Shown piece after piece: positions 43,353-51,605 of a DNA stretch of 64,000 bases (the first letter of the stretch is position 1; every line of letters starts with the position of its first letter). The notes under the pieces are model-generated. The model was not told the DNA's origin and searched no databases. It saw only the letters and a list, made by a program, of their open reading frames with translations. Source of the stretch: Coriobacteriaceae bacterium (GTDB taxonomy: Bacteria; Actinomycetota; Coriobacteriia; Coriobacteriales; Atopobiaceae). The stretch is from assembly GCA_004557505.1 (NCBI GenBank), contig SFGZ01000001.1:1-64000 (forward strand). Direction: 5' to 3'. Made by a program: the position numbers and the translations under genes.

Positions 43353-44906
43353 TCATGGCTGCGTGATCGACACGCGCTTTCCAAGGTCCGAGATGGGACG
43401 GAGCCGACTGGTGTTGGTGAGGTCGATGGCGCCAAGGCTGACCTCGCCCGTCTCCCCAGATGGGCACGCATGCACATAGCGCTCCTCGGGCTGCCCCGAT
43501 GCGTTGGTGTAGGTAACGCGGCAGTTGTAGTGGTTGGACATCCAGCCCCCGCTGCCCCGCGGGTAGTCCCAATAGCAGTTGTGGACGTCCTTGAAGCCGC
43601 CGATCTTGGTGGCAAGCTCGCACATGATTGTGGGCGAGGTCAAGGAGTCCCAACGGTGCGCGAGGAAGAAGGGGCCATTGGCCTCCTGCGCGTAGTTGTA
43701 GAGCCGCCCCGAGGCGCCCGTGAGGTATTTGAACCCACAGCCGTTCTCGTCCAGAAGATAGTCCGCCACTGCCTTGAGCTTCTCGTAGGACGAGCCCCGC
43801 CCCACACCCGCCTTGGCAACGGCCCTCTGGATGACGAGGTCCTCCCACTGCGACTTGGCGGCATCAAAGTCGTTCACGTAGACGGGTGCGGTCGCGGCGA
43901 TCACGTAGCCGCTCTTGCTTGCCTCGCGAACCTGTAGCGTATAGGCGCCGGGGACGTAGCTCTCCACATACGTCACGTATCCTCCGTCCACCTTGCGAAG
44001 ATCGCCGCCGGCGTCGGAGCTGTTGAGATACTTGATGTCGGCATAGCTTGGCTTCCGGTACCCGACGATGTTCCTGCCGTTTGCATCTGTGACGCTGATG
44101 CTTGAGGGATCGGGGTTGTTCGTCTTGATGTAGACCGGAGAGGTGATGCCGGACCACGCGCCATAGCCGTGCGGGTCAAGGGAGTAGAGCTGGTAGCTGT
44201 ACTTGGCGCTCTCCTGCGGGATCTTCGTGGTATCGCCGCCGGCCTTGCCCGAGGTCGGCGTCGAGACGCTCAGCGCGTAGAACGCCGTCCCCTCGCCGGT
44301 CCAGTGGCCCGTATTGCGGCTGAAGTCCGCAATGATGTTGCCCGAGCGGTCCCTGCCTTTAAGGCTGTCATACTCGGGCCTCTTCGTGGTGTAGAGATGG
44401 GTCCCTATCGTTGCGTACTGGTTGAAGAGCCGGTACACGGGCACGTCTCCGCCCGAGTAGAGCTTGACTCCCTCGCCGGTCCAGTGGCCCGTATTGCGCT
44501 TGTTGTCAGCGTTCACGCGGCCCCGGCTGTCCTTGCCCTTGAGCCTGTCGTACTCGCCCTTGTCCAGCGTGTAGAAGTGCTCGCCGTTGTACTGGTTGTA
44601 CAGGCGGTAGATTGGCTTGCCCGTTGTGGGCGCATGCCACTGCACGCCTTCCTTGGTCCAGCCGATCGCCTCCAGGCTGTTGTACTCGTTGACGTCGGTG
44701 GTGATGAGGTGGTCGCCGTCGTACTGGTTATAGAGCCTGTACACAGCCTGCGATGGGATGTCGGCCCTGGCCTGCTCTGGCACGAGAAGCGTCGCGCATC
44801 CCGCGACGACAAGCGCGAACGCCACGAGAAGACCCAGCGGCGCGCCAACGGACGGGCCCCACATGAGGCAACGGGATTGAGGCAGCGCTGTTCCGCTCAC
44901 ATGCAT
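43353..44906 (-). CDS. Secreted protein with three sugar-binding-like repeats and a transglutaminase-like domain
   Basis: 517 residues. The signal peptide is hydrophobic near 22-40; VVAGC could be a lipobox, or cleavage may follow the ARA-D site near 49. Three repeats of the DUF5648 kind follow (VYRLYNQYDGDHLITTD near 56, IYRLYNQYNGEHFYTLD near 96, VYRLFNQYATIGTHLYTT near 152), each ending in a GWTKEG/GHWTGEG unit. The C-terminal third has a transglutaminase-like core: SYEKLKAVADYLLDENG, PTIMCELATKIGGFKDVHN (Cys) and SNHYNCRVTY (His). Likely a cell-envelope protein; activity unproven. Two start ATGs are possible (44906 or at MWGPS). Confidence 0.75.
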   Translation of the reverse strand: MHVSGTALPQSRCLMWGPSVGAPLGLLVAFALVVAGCATLLVPEQARADIPSQAVYRLYNQYDGDHLITTDVNEYNSLEAIGWTKEGVQWHAPTTGKPIYRLYNQYNGEHFYTLDKGEYDRLKGKDSRGRVNADNKRNTGHWTGEGVKLYSGGDVPVYRLFNQYATIGTHLYTTKRPEYDSLKGRDRSGNIIADFSRNTGHWTGEGTAFYALSVSTPTSGKAGGDTTKIPQESAKYSYQLYSLDPHGYGAWSGITSPVYIKTNNPDPSSISVTDANGRNIVGYRKPSYADIKYLNSSDAGGDLRKVDGGYVTYVESYVPGAYTLQVREASKSGYVIAATAPVYVNDFDAAKSQWEDLVIQRAVAKAGVGRGSSYEKLKAVADYLLDENGCGFKYLTGASGRLYNYAQEANGPFFLAHRWDSLTSPTIMCELATKIGGFKDVHNCYWDYPRGSGGWMSNHYNCRVTYTNASGQPEERYVHACPSGETGEVSLGAIDLTNTSRLRPISDLGKRVSITQP

Positions 44907-45007
44907 TTCTCCGCTCTGTGCCTGGGCCGATTCTAAGCCTGCTCGGGACGGCGGTCGTCGCCGTGACTCCGCCCCTCGGTGAAGACAAAGGAGCCCCCTT
45001 GCCTCAC

Positions 45008-45487
45008 CTAGCGGGTGATGCCCACGACCGTGTAGCCCTTCGTCTTGCCGGCGGGCGTGGTGAACTCCACCTGGTCTCCCTTGCCGCAGCCGATAAGGGC
45101 CTGGCCGGCGGGGGACTCGTTCGAGATCTTGTGCTCGAGAGAGTTGGTCTCGGTGGTGCCCACGATGGTGAACTTGGTCTTCTTGCCGCGCTCGTCCTCA
45201 AGCTCGACGGTGGTGCCAATGGAGACCTTGATGCCACCGCGCTGCGCGTCATCGACGACCCTGGCCACCGAGAGGGTCTGGCGAATCTCGGAGATCTTGG
45301 ACTCGTTCTGGGACTGCTCCTCCTTGGCGGCGTCATACTCGGAGTTCTCCGAGAGGTCGCCAAAGGAGCGGGCCTCCTTCAGGCGCTCGACGATCTCGTC
45401 GCGAAGCTCGCCCTCGCGGTATGCCAGCTCGTCGACGAGCTTCTGGCGACCCTCGGCGGTAAGTGTGATTTCCTTGCTGTTATCCAT
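45008..45487 (-). CDS. greA: Transcription elongation factor GreA
   Basis: 159 residues. N-terminal coiled coil with the catalytic acidic tip (RSFGDLSENSEYDAAKEEQS, near 41-60) and the C-terminal FKBP-like domain ending GKTKGYTVVGITR. It rescues backtracked RNA polymerase by transcript cleavage. Start ATG 45487. It lies 52 bases after the TatA-like gene; the promoter at 45939 probably serves both. greA next to lysS is common in Gram-positives. Confidence 0.97.
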   Translation of the reverse strand: MDNSKEITLTAEGRQKLVDELAYREGELRDEIVERLKEARSFGDLSENSEYDAAKEEQSQNESKISEIRQTLSVARVVDDAQRGGIKVSIGTTVELEDERGKKTKFTIVGTTETNSLEHKISNESPAGQALIGCGKGDQVEFTTPAGKTKGYTVVGITR

Positions 45488-45539
45488 AGCTCTGCTTTCC
45501 TCGTAGTGCGCTTGAGGCGAGTGCCCCGGGCGCCGTGGT

Positions 45540-45875
45540 TTACTCGCCCAGCTTGGCGCCGCACTTCTTGCAGAAGCCGGCGTCTGCGGCGTTCTCGGCA
45601 CCGCACTGGGGGCAGAACTTGACGACCCCCTCAGCCCCGGGGGCGTCCTCGACGTCGGCATCGTCCTCGTCGGCGACGACCTCCTCGGCCCCGTCCTCCT
45701 GGGAGGCCTCGACCTTCTTGGGGTCCTTGTCGTCATCCTCCTCCATGCCCTCACGCACGTTCTTGACGGTCTTGCCAAGGGCGGAGCCGAGCTTGGGGAG
45801 GTTCTTGGGCCCAAAGATGATCAACACGACGACAACGATGATGAGCAGCTCGGGAATGCCAAGTCCAAGAATCAT
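45540..45875 (-). CDS. tatA: TatA/E-like protein with C-terminal zinc ribbon
   Basis: 111 residues. The first half is TatA: one helix (LLIIVVVVLIIFG near 10-22), the FG-P hinge (FGPKNLPKLG) and an amphipathic helix (GSALGKTVKNVREGM). An acidic linker (about 45-85) leads to FCPQCG (near 87) and FCKKCGAKLG (near 101), a double CxxC ribbon not part of known TatA. TatA polymers form the twin-arginine export channel. No tatC is in the window. First gene of a likely tatA-greA unit. Confidence 0.85.
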   Translation of the reverse strand: MILGLGIPELLIIVVVVLIIFGPKNLPKLGSALGKTVKNVREGMEEDDDKDPKKVEASQEDGAEEVVADEDDADVEDAPGAEGVVKFCPQCGAENAADAGFCKKCGAKLGE

Positions 45876-45938
45876 GGTGAGGTCCTCCTAGATGTGGATG
45901 AATGAGGCAAGCGCGCGTCGCGCGCTGCCGCATCCGTT

Positions 45939-45968
45939 AGTATAGCCGAGGATGTTTCCTACTCACAA
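45939..45968 (-). promoter_or_regulatory. Promoter of tatA-greA
   Basis: Minus-strand TTGTGA, 18 bases, TATACT (five of six). It lies 64 bases upstream of the tatA start, back to back with the plus-strand gene at 46041. Confidence 0.65.
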
Positions 45969-46040
45969 TACAAACTGGGACTTTGGGCATAGGCCCATGA
46001 GCTGACCACCCAGCTGCAACCCCTCCCGTTAGGAGCACGC

Positions 46041-46856
46041 GTGCCCACCTGGCTCATCGTCGCGATTGTCATCTCCTGGATCCTCTTTGCCATTGTCCTG
46101 GCGCTACCGTGGCTGCTCAAGCGCCGTGGCGTCGAGATGCGCCGCACCAAGTTTGGCCCCGCGCTCATCTTTGAGTCGGCGGACGGCGACGGCACGCCCG
46201 TGCGCCTGCTCAACGTGAACGGCACCTTCCAGAGCGTCTGCTACCTGCCCGACGACCTTCGCTTTGAGCTGGCGTGCGCCTATCACCGCAGCATGGCCGA
46301 GGTCTGCTATGACCTGCCAGACGCCACGCGCGCCCTGGTGATTGGCGGTGGCGGATACTCCCTCACCAAGTGGCTGGTGGCCCACAGGCCAAGGCTCCAC
46401 GTCGACGCCGTCGAGATCGACCCCCGCGTCACCGTGATAGCCCGCGAACGCTTCTTCCTCGACGACCTCATCGAAAAGTACGGCGCAGAGCGCATCTCGC
46501 TTGTCAACGGCGACGGCTGGGACTGCCTGCGCCGTGCCGAGAGGCCCTATGACGTCATCGTGAACGATGCGTTCTCGGGCAACCGCCCGCTTGGCCAGCT
46601 GGGGACCGGCGAGGGCGCGCAGCTCATCCGCGAGAGGCTCACGCCCGGCGGGGTGTATCTCGCAAACCTGCGCTGCCCGACCAGGGGGCGCCGCGCACGC
46701 ATCCTCGAGGAGGCGAAGCGGGCCTTCTCGGCGCAGTTCGCGCACGTTGCCTACGTGCCCGAGTGGCCCGACAGACCCGAGGCGCGCGGCAACAACGTGC
46801 TCATCGCGACGGACGCCGAGCTGGCGCTGCCCGAGGGCGCGACCGTCGTGAAGTAG
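46041..46856 (+). CDS. Membrane-anchored spermidine-synthase-like methyltransferase-fold protein
   Basis: 271 residues. An N-terminal membrane helix (IVAIVISWILFAIVLALPWL, near 6-25) precedes a Rossmann fold of the SpeE family: ALVIGGGGYSLTKWLV (near 98-113), VDAVEIDPRVTVIARE (acidic loop) and VNDAFSGNRP. The polyamine-synthase gatekeeping residues were not verified, so it may use another substrate. Start is GTG 46041 with TTAGGAG upstream. Divergent from tatA-greA. Confidence 0.75.
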   Translation: MPTWLIVAIVISWILFAIVLALPWLLKRRGVEMRRTKFGPALIFESADGDGTPVRLLNVNGTFQSVCYLPDDLRFELACAYHRSMAEVCYDLPDATRALVIGGGGYSLTKWLVAHRPRLHVDAVEIDPRVTVIARERFFLDDLIEKYGAERISLVNGDGWDCLRRAERPYDVIVNDAFSGNRPLGQLGTGEGAQLIRERLTPGGVYLANLRCPTRGRRARILEEAKRAFSAQFAHVAYVPEWPDRPEARGNNVLIATDAELALPEGATVVK

Positions 46857-47062
46857 GGCAGACCGCCCGCCGGCCGGCGCAAGCGGGCGGATGCCGCCCG
46901 CACGGACCCGCCGCCCGCCGGCGCACCCCTCGCCGCACGCCTGACGGCGCGCGGCGATCTTGTTTGGACAAGCATTGCGCCTCTCGATGCGATGATCCAC
47001 CATGGGCCTCGAGCGCGGCAACCACAGCCACAATGCCCGAACAGCCACCGAGAGGGGACCCC

Positions 47063-48388
47063 ATGGCGCGAGACACCGGCACCTCCGTACGCAGCCTCGT
47101 CATTTACTCCGTCTTTGTGCGCAACCACACCCCCGAGGGCACGTTTCGCGCCGTGATCCCCGACCTGCCCCGCATCCACGCGCTGGGAACCGACGTCGTG
47201 TGGCTCATGCCCATCCATCCCGTTGGCGAGAAGGACCGCAAGGGCACGATGGGGAGCCCCTACGCCAACCGCGACTACCGCACGGTCGACCCCGCGTACG
47301 GAACCATGGGTGACTTCCGCGCCCTGGTGGACGCCATCCATGCCGAGGGCATGAGGTGCATGATCGACGTGGTGTACAACCACACCTCCCCTGACTCCGT
47401 CCTCTTCGACGAGCACCCGGAGTTCTTCTTCCGCAAACCCAATGGGAGGCCTGGAAACCGCGTGGGCGACTGGTCCGACATCATCGATCTCGACTACGGC
47501 GTCCCGGCTCTCTGGGACTACCAGATCGAGACCCTGTGCCGGTGGGCCCGCATTGTCGATGGATTCCGCTGTGACGTCGCCTCCCTCGTGCCGGTCGAGT
47601 TCTGGAAGCGCGCCCGCGCCGAGGTGGCGAAGGTTCGTCCCGGATGCCTGTGGCTCGCCGAGACGGTCCACCGCTCCTTTGGCGCCGCGTGCCGCACCGC
47701 GGGCATGGCCTGCGCGCGCGACTCCGAGGCGTTCGAGGCCTTCGACATTGAGTACGAGTACGACGTCCAGGAGGCCTTCGAGCGCTACCTCAAAGGCGAG
47801 ATTCCCCTCTCGTGCTACCTCGACCTTCTCGACTTCCAGGAGAACCTCTACCCCCAGAACTACGACAAGCTGCGCTTCCTCGAAAACCACGACACGGCGC
47901 GCATAGCCTCGCGCGTCACGCGCGAGGCGGACCTGCGCAACCACACGGCCATGCTCTACTTCAGGAAGGGGACGACGCTGGTCTACGCCGGGCAGGAGGC
48001 GGCCTGCCCGCATTCGCCGAGCCTCTTTGACCGCGATACCGTCTCTTGGGACACGAAAACTGATCTTTCGGACCTCATGCGGCGCATGGCCGACATCAAG
48101 CACGGCATGCTCGACGCGGATGACGCCATCTTCGTGAGGGCCGATGACGAGAACGACATCGCCGTCCTGCGCCGCGAGCATGACGGCAGGCGCAAGGTGG
48201 GGGTCTTCTCGCTTAAGTCGCGCGCGGCCGAGGTCGAGGTGCCGCTGCCCGACGGCGCGTACGAGAACCTCATCGACGGCTCCGCCGTGGCCGTGCGCGG
48301 CGGGCGCCTGGCATGCGACGGGACGCCCGTCGTAGTGACGTTGGGGGCAAGGGGGCAGTCCCCTTGCCTCACGGGAGGCGTGCGATGA
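47063..48388 (+). CDS. Alpha-amylase family (GH13) glycosidase, cytoplasmic
   Basis: 441 residues with no signal peptide. GH13 regions: DVVYNHTSPDSVLF (region I), VDGFRCDVASLVP (nucleophile Asp near 174), CLWLAETVH (acid/base Glu near 200) and RFLENHDTARIAS (Asp of region IV near 279). Substrate could be maltodextrins or other alpha-glucans. The last 15 codons run through a REP-like palindrome, so the native C-terminus may have been altered. The stop overlaps the start of the next gene (ATGA). AGAGGGG precedes the ATG. Confidence 0.88.
   Translation: MARDTGTSVRSLVIYSVFVRNHTPEGTFRAVIPDLPRIHALGTDVVWLMPIHPVGEKDRKGTMGSPYANRDYRTVDPAYGTMGDFRALVDAIHAEGMRCMIDVVYNHTSPDSVLFDEHPEFFFRKPNGRPGNRVGDWSDIIDLDYGVPALWDYQIETLCRWARIVDGFRCDVASLVPVEFWKRARAEVAKVRPGCLWLAETVHRSFGAACRTAGMACARDSEAFEAFDIEYEYDVQEAFERYLKGEIPLSCYLDLLDFQENLYPQNYDKLRFLENHDTARIASRVTREADLRNHTAMLYFRKGTTLVYAGQEAACPHSPSLFDRDTVSWDTKTDLSDLMRRMADIKHGMLDADDAIFVRADDENDIAVLRREHDGRRKVGVFSLKSRAAEVEVPLPDGAYENLIDGSAVAVRGGRLACDGTPVVVTLGARGQSPCLTGGVR
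48348..48366. repeat. REP-like palindrome, copy 3, inside the amylase 3' end
   Basis: CAAGGGG-GCAGT-CCCCTTG followed by CCTCA. It encodes the amylase residues ARGQSPCLTG, a peptide typical of a repeat read through rather than conserved enzyme. Related to the palindromes at 43287 and 43334. Confidence 0.6.
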
Positions 48389-48702
48389 CGGACGGGAACT
48401 TCTTCCAGCGGGCGTATGACATCGTGAGGCAGGTGCCCGAGGGGCGCGTCGCCACGTACGGCCAGGTCGCGCGCATGATGGGCGAGCCGAGAAAGGCCCG
48501 CTACGTGGGGTTTGCCATGCACTCGAGCCCGGGGATGAAAGGCGGGGTCCCCTGTCACAGAATCGTCTTCGCCGACGGCAGCCTGGCGCCCGGGTTCGCG
48601 TTCGGCGGCCCCGACGAGCAGAGAAGGATGCTCCAGGCCGAGGGCGTTGGATTTCTCCCCAACGGCAAGGTTGACCTGCGCCGGTACGCCTGGGAGGCGT
48701 AG
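48385..48702 (+). CDS. Ogt/MGMT-type alkyltransferase, DNA-binding domain only
   Basis: 105 residues starting MTDGNFFQRAYDIVRQVPEG, with ATYGQVARMMGEPRKARYVG and the active-site VPCHRIVFADG (PCHR near 55). It retains the alkyl-accepting cysteine, unlike alkyltransferase-like proteins that have Trp there, but lacks the Ogt N-terminal domain. It may repair O6-alkylguanine or act as a damage marker. GGGAGG precedes the ATG; coupled to the amylase gene by a 4-base overlap. Confidence 0.88.
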   Translation: MTDGNFFQRAYDIVRQVPEGRVATYGQVARMMGEPRKARYVGFAMHSSPGMKGGVPCHRIVFADGSLAPGFAFGGPDEQRRMLQAEGVGFLPNGKVDLRRYAWEA

Positions 48703-48746
48703 GGGAGGGGCGCCTGGGGCCAAAGGCGGCGCCCGCACATGAAAAT

Positions 48747-48770
48747 GGCCGGAGGGCAACCCCTCCGGCC
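48747..48770. terminator. Bidirectional terminator between the Ogt-like gene and tRNA-Pro
   Basis: GGCCGGAGGG and CCCTCCGGCC form a perfect 10-bp stem with a 4-base loop. On the minus strand ATTTTC follows, good for ending the tRNA-Pro transcript; on the plus strand the tail is TGCTGTT. Confidence 0.8.
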
Positions 48771-48784
48771 TGCTGTTCACGTGG

Positions 48785-48858
<74 letters not shown>

Positions 48859-48873
48859 TTAGCAGACGACACT

Positions 48874-49728
48874 TTAGCAGGCCCACCATCCGTGCTCATT
48901 TTTCGCAGCGCGCACAATGCGCTCGGCAACACCGGCAGACTCGCAGATGGCAAACGAGCAGGATCCCGAGCCCGTAACCTGCGACGCCGCCACGCCCGGC
49001 TGCCGCGCGAGCCAAGCGGCGGGCTCCCCTATGGAGGGCCTCAGGCGCAACGCCGCCGGGGCGAGGTTGTTGTACAGGTTCCCGGCGATGCCCGCAAGGT
49101 CGCCCGCCGCCAGGGCATCGCACAGCGCATCGGGGCTTCCCGGCGCGGCTGGGGCGCGATCGAACTCCTCGTACACCTCGCGCGTGGAGCTGGCGCACCC
49201 CTTGGGCATCACCAGCGCGACGGGCACCCCGCCAAGTGACGGGAACGCCCTCTCCAGCACGTCGCCCGCCCCCCTCAGGAACGATGGCACGGGGTTGAGA
49301 AAGAACGCGACGTCTGCGCCCACGCGACGAGCGACCTCGATGACGCGCTGGTCAAGCGCATCGGTGCCCCAGCGCTCCGCCAGCGCTCGCAGGACAGAGC
49401 CCGCATCTGCCGAGGAGCTGCCAAGGCCCCCGCCGCTGGGGATGTGACGCTCGATGCGAACGGCCACGCGCTCCTCCACGCCCAGCGCGTCCGAGAGAAG
49501 CTCGACCGCGCGCTGGGTGGCGTTGGGCCGCGCGGGACCGTCAAGCGCGGGCCCAAAGAGGACGCTGGTCTCTGGCGCGGGCTCGATGGAAATGGCGTCA
49601 TAGAGCGCAAGCGGCACCATGACCGAGTCTACGCGGTGGTAGCCGCGCGCATCCTTCTCGGAATAGATGCCCAGGTGAAGGTTGACCTTGCAAGGCGCTT
49701 GGACGGTCTGTCGACGCGAGCGCGGCAT
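48874..49728 (-). CDS. ispE: 4-diphosphocytidyl-2-C-methyl-D-erythritol kinase
   Basis: 284 residues. GHMP kinase motifs: APCKVNLHLGI (near 11-21), HIPSGGGLGSSSADAGSVL (ATP loop, near 94-112) and the C-terminal TGSGSCSFA. It phosphorylates CDP-ME in the MEP pathway between IspD and IspF. The start at 49728 has TGGAG upstream; the frame continues to 49884 with no homology. It lies 17 bases after veg, the Bacillus veg-ispE neighbourhood. Confidence 0.95.
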   Translation of the reverse strand: MPRSRRQTVQAPCKVNLHLGIYSEKDARGYHRVDSVMVPLALYDAISIEPAPETSVLFGPALDGPARPNATQRAVELLSDALGVEERVAVRIERHIPSGGGLGSSSADAGSVLRALAERWGTDALDQRVIEVARRVGADVAFFLNPVPSFLRGAGDVLERAFPSLGGVPVALVMPKGCASSTREVYEEFDRAPAAPGSPDALCDALAAGDLAGIAGNLYNNLAPAALRLRPSIGEPAAWLARQPGVAASQVTGSGSCSFAICESAGVAERIVRAAKNEHGWWAC

Positions 49729-49744
49729 ACGGTCTCCAGCGAGG

Positions 49745-50044
49745 CTACTCTTCGGGGAGGTCGGACGTGTAGTTGAGCAGGCGCTCGCCCGTGTCCGTGT
49801 CGTAAAGCTCGACGGTGCCGGTGAGCACGTCGACGTACTGGTAGGACTGGCGGGCCTTGCGCCCGCGACGCTCCTCGACCTCAATCACGAAGAGGGACGG
49901 ATGCACGTGTATCAGGGTTCCCGCGCGCTCGATGATGCGCGAGCGACCCATGTTGGCGCGAACCCTCATGCGCCGTCCCTCGAGGGCCTTGAGCTCATCG
50001 CGAATCTGGTCGATGCGGTTGACTGGCGGAATGTCGTTCTCCAT
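49745..50044 (-). CDS. veg: Veg family protein
   Basis: 99 residues starting MENDIPPVNRIDQIRDELKA, with the Veg core ALEGRRMRVRANMGRSRIIE and LFVIEVEERRGRKARQSYQY. In Bacillus Veg stimulates biofilm matrix genes by antagonising SinR; here the role is unknown. It has a ribosome site GGGAG, and an ATGCTTG-ACC-CAAGCAT hairpin lies in the leader (50062-50078). A much longer frame to 51421 is antisense to the M24 peptidase and spurious. Confidence 0.9.
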   Translation of the reverse strand: MENDIPPVNRIDQIRDELKALEGRRMRVRANMGRSRIIERAGTLIHVHPSLFVIEVEERRGRKARQSYQYVDVLTGTVELYDTDTGERLLNYTSDLPEE

Positions 50045-50061
50045 GAGACTCCCAACAGGCC

Positions 50062-50078
50062 ATGCTTGACCCAAGCAT
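50062..50078 (-). promoter_or_regulatory. Small hairpin before veg
   Basis: ATGCTTG-ACC-CAAGCAT, a 7-bp perfect stem with a 3-base loop, 18 bases upstream of the veg start codon and close to its ribosome site. A further inverted repeat CATTTCC...GGAAATG lies at 50116-50137 in the divergent gap and could be an operator. Confidence 0.4.
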
Positions 50079-50203
50079 TGAATGCATGAAGCCTCATGAT
50101 ACCCCGCCTTAATGGCATTTCCGCAGCTGAGGAAATGAATAGCACGACAAGACCACGGGTCGCGCGTAGGCGGACGGCAGGCGCGGCGGCCTCGCATCCC
50201 AGG

Positions 50204-50212
50204 TGCTACACT
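50204..50212 (+). promoter_or_regulatory. Extended -10 promoter of the M24 peptidase gene
   Basis: TGCTACACT: TG extension and TACACT (four of six). The predicted start is near 50219, giving a leader of about 20 bases with the AGGGGG site. Confidence 0.6.
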
Positions 50213-50239
50213 TCCTGCATCAGCGACCAAGGGGGCACG

Positions 50240-51316
50240 ATGGACGAGACGAGAAGGGCACGGGTGGTCGAGAACCTGCACGGCATGGGGATTGCGCAGA
50301 CGCTCATCTCCGACCCAATGTCCATCTACTACCTCACGGGCTACTACACCGAGCCATACGAGAGGTTCCTCGCGCTCTACCTCAACGCCAGCGGAGCCGC
50401 AACGCTCTTCGCGAACCGCCTCTTCCCCGACGCCTCCGCCGCATGCGGCGACGTTCGGACCTTCGATGACACCGAGGACCCCGTGCCCATGGTCGCGGAG
50501 GTAACGGACGGCAGCGCGCCCCTCGGCGTTGACAAGAAGCTCGCGGCACGCTGGCTGGTCCCGCTCCAGGAGGCCGGCGCCGCGTCCTCGTTCAGGCTGG
50601 GGTCCGCCGCCGTGGACGAGGCCCGCTCCGTGAAGACGCCGCGCGAGCAGGACCTCATGCGCGCGGCGTCGCGCACGAACGACCGGGCCATGGAATGGCT
50701 CGCCGGGCAGGTTCGCGAGGGCGTGACCGAGCGGGAGATAGCGGGCGGGCTCCTCGACGTCTACCGCTCCCTCGGGGCGCAGGACCACTCGTTCGCGCCA
50801 ATCGTGAGCTTTGGGGCAAACGCCGCAGATCCCCACCACTCCCCCGACGGCACCGTGCTCGCCAGCGGCGACGTCGTGCTCTTCGACGTAGGCTGCCGCC
50901 AGGACATGTACTGCTCGGACATGACGCGCGCGTTCTTCTTTGGCGAGCCCGGCGCGCACCAGCGCGCCGTCTACGAGTGCGTTCGGCGCGCGAACGAGGC
51001 GGCCGAGGCCATCGTGCGACCTGGGGTCACGTTTGCCGAGATAGACCGCACCGCGCGTTCGGTCATCGAGGATGCCGGCTGGGGCCAGTGCTTCACGCAC
51101 CGGCTTGGGCACCAGATTGGCCTCGAGGACCACGAGCCGGGTGACGTCTCGTCCACGCACGAGGAGCCCGTGCGTCCCGGTCAGTGCTTCTCCATCGAAC
51201 CCGGCATCTACCTGCCTGGTGACGTCGGCGTGCGCATCGAGGACCTGGTCATCGTGACCGAGGGCGGCTGCGAGGTTCTCAACTCGTATCCCAAGCAGCT
51301 CACGGTGCTGGGATAG
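50240..51316 (+). CDS. M24 family aminopeptidase (Xaa-Pro dipeptidase type)
   Basis: 358 residues. The creatinase-type N-domain (LISDPMSIYYLTGYYTEP) is followed by the pita-bread catalytic domain with all five metal ligands: VVLFDVGCRQDMYCSDMTR (two Asp), HRLGHQIGLEDHEPG (His), FSIEPGIYLP (Glu) and VRIEDLVIV (Glu). It removes N-terminal residues next to proline or cleaves Xaa-Pro dipeptides. Start ATG 50240 after AAGGGGGCACG. Stands alone with its own promoter. Confidence 0.93.
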   Translation: MDETRRARVVENLHGMGIAQTLISDPMSIYYLTGYYTEPYERFLALYLNASGAATLFANRLFPDASAACGDVRTFDDTEDPVPMVAEVTDGSAPLGVDKKLAARWLVPLQEAGAASSFRLGSAAVDEARSVKTPREQDLMRAASRTNDRAMEWLAGQVREGVTEREIAGGLLDVYRSLGAQDHSFAPIVSFGANAADPHHSPDGTVLASGDVVLFDVGCRQDMYCSDMTRAFFFGEPGAHQRAVYECVRRANEAAEAIVRPGVTFAEIDRTARSVIEDAGWGQCFTHRLGHQIGLEDHEPGDVSSTHEEPVRPGQCFSIEPGIYLPGDVGVRIEDLVIVTEGGCEVLNSYPKQLTVLG

Positions 51317-51605
51317 GCGCGCCGACGGAGGTCCGGTGCCGGTTGACAGCGGCTTTTTGCTCTGTATGCAATTGCGCCTTGGGAAACATTTTATGATAGC
51401 GCCCTGCCATGGTCTGGGCAATTAGCCCGGGGCCCCAATACTTTGCCTGAATGTCTATACATGGCCCTAGTCGCACGCATGTCTCTAAAGTAGTATACTA
51501 GTTATAAACATTGGGTGTGGGGCGCTGGCAAACGGCTCCTTGAGACGGCCGGTGACCTGAAAGACGCCGCCGGGGTATTTGGAAAGCAGCCTGGAGGAGA
51601 GGTAC
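51317..51605 (+). promoter_or_regulatory. Leader and promoter region of codA
   Basis: 289 bases with lower GC than the surroundings. It has TTGACA-16-TATGCA (51343-51370), a TATGAT at 51392, the 10-bp palindrome TAGTATACTA (51491-51500) holding a TATACT, and TATAAA at 51503. The last 95 bases before codA are GC-rich and look structured (GGCCGG...CCGCCGG arms) ahead of GGAGGAGAGG. A riboswitch is possible but I could not match a known class. Confidence 0.45.

Noticed and set aside
51500..51605. Possible known riboswitch before codA
   Set aside because: I could not match guanidine, purine or TPP consensus elements by eye; kept only as a structured leader of unknown type.
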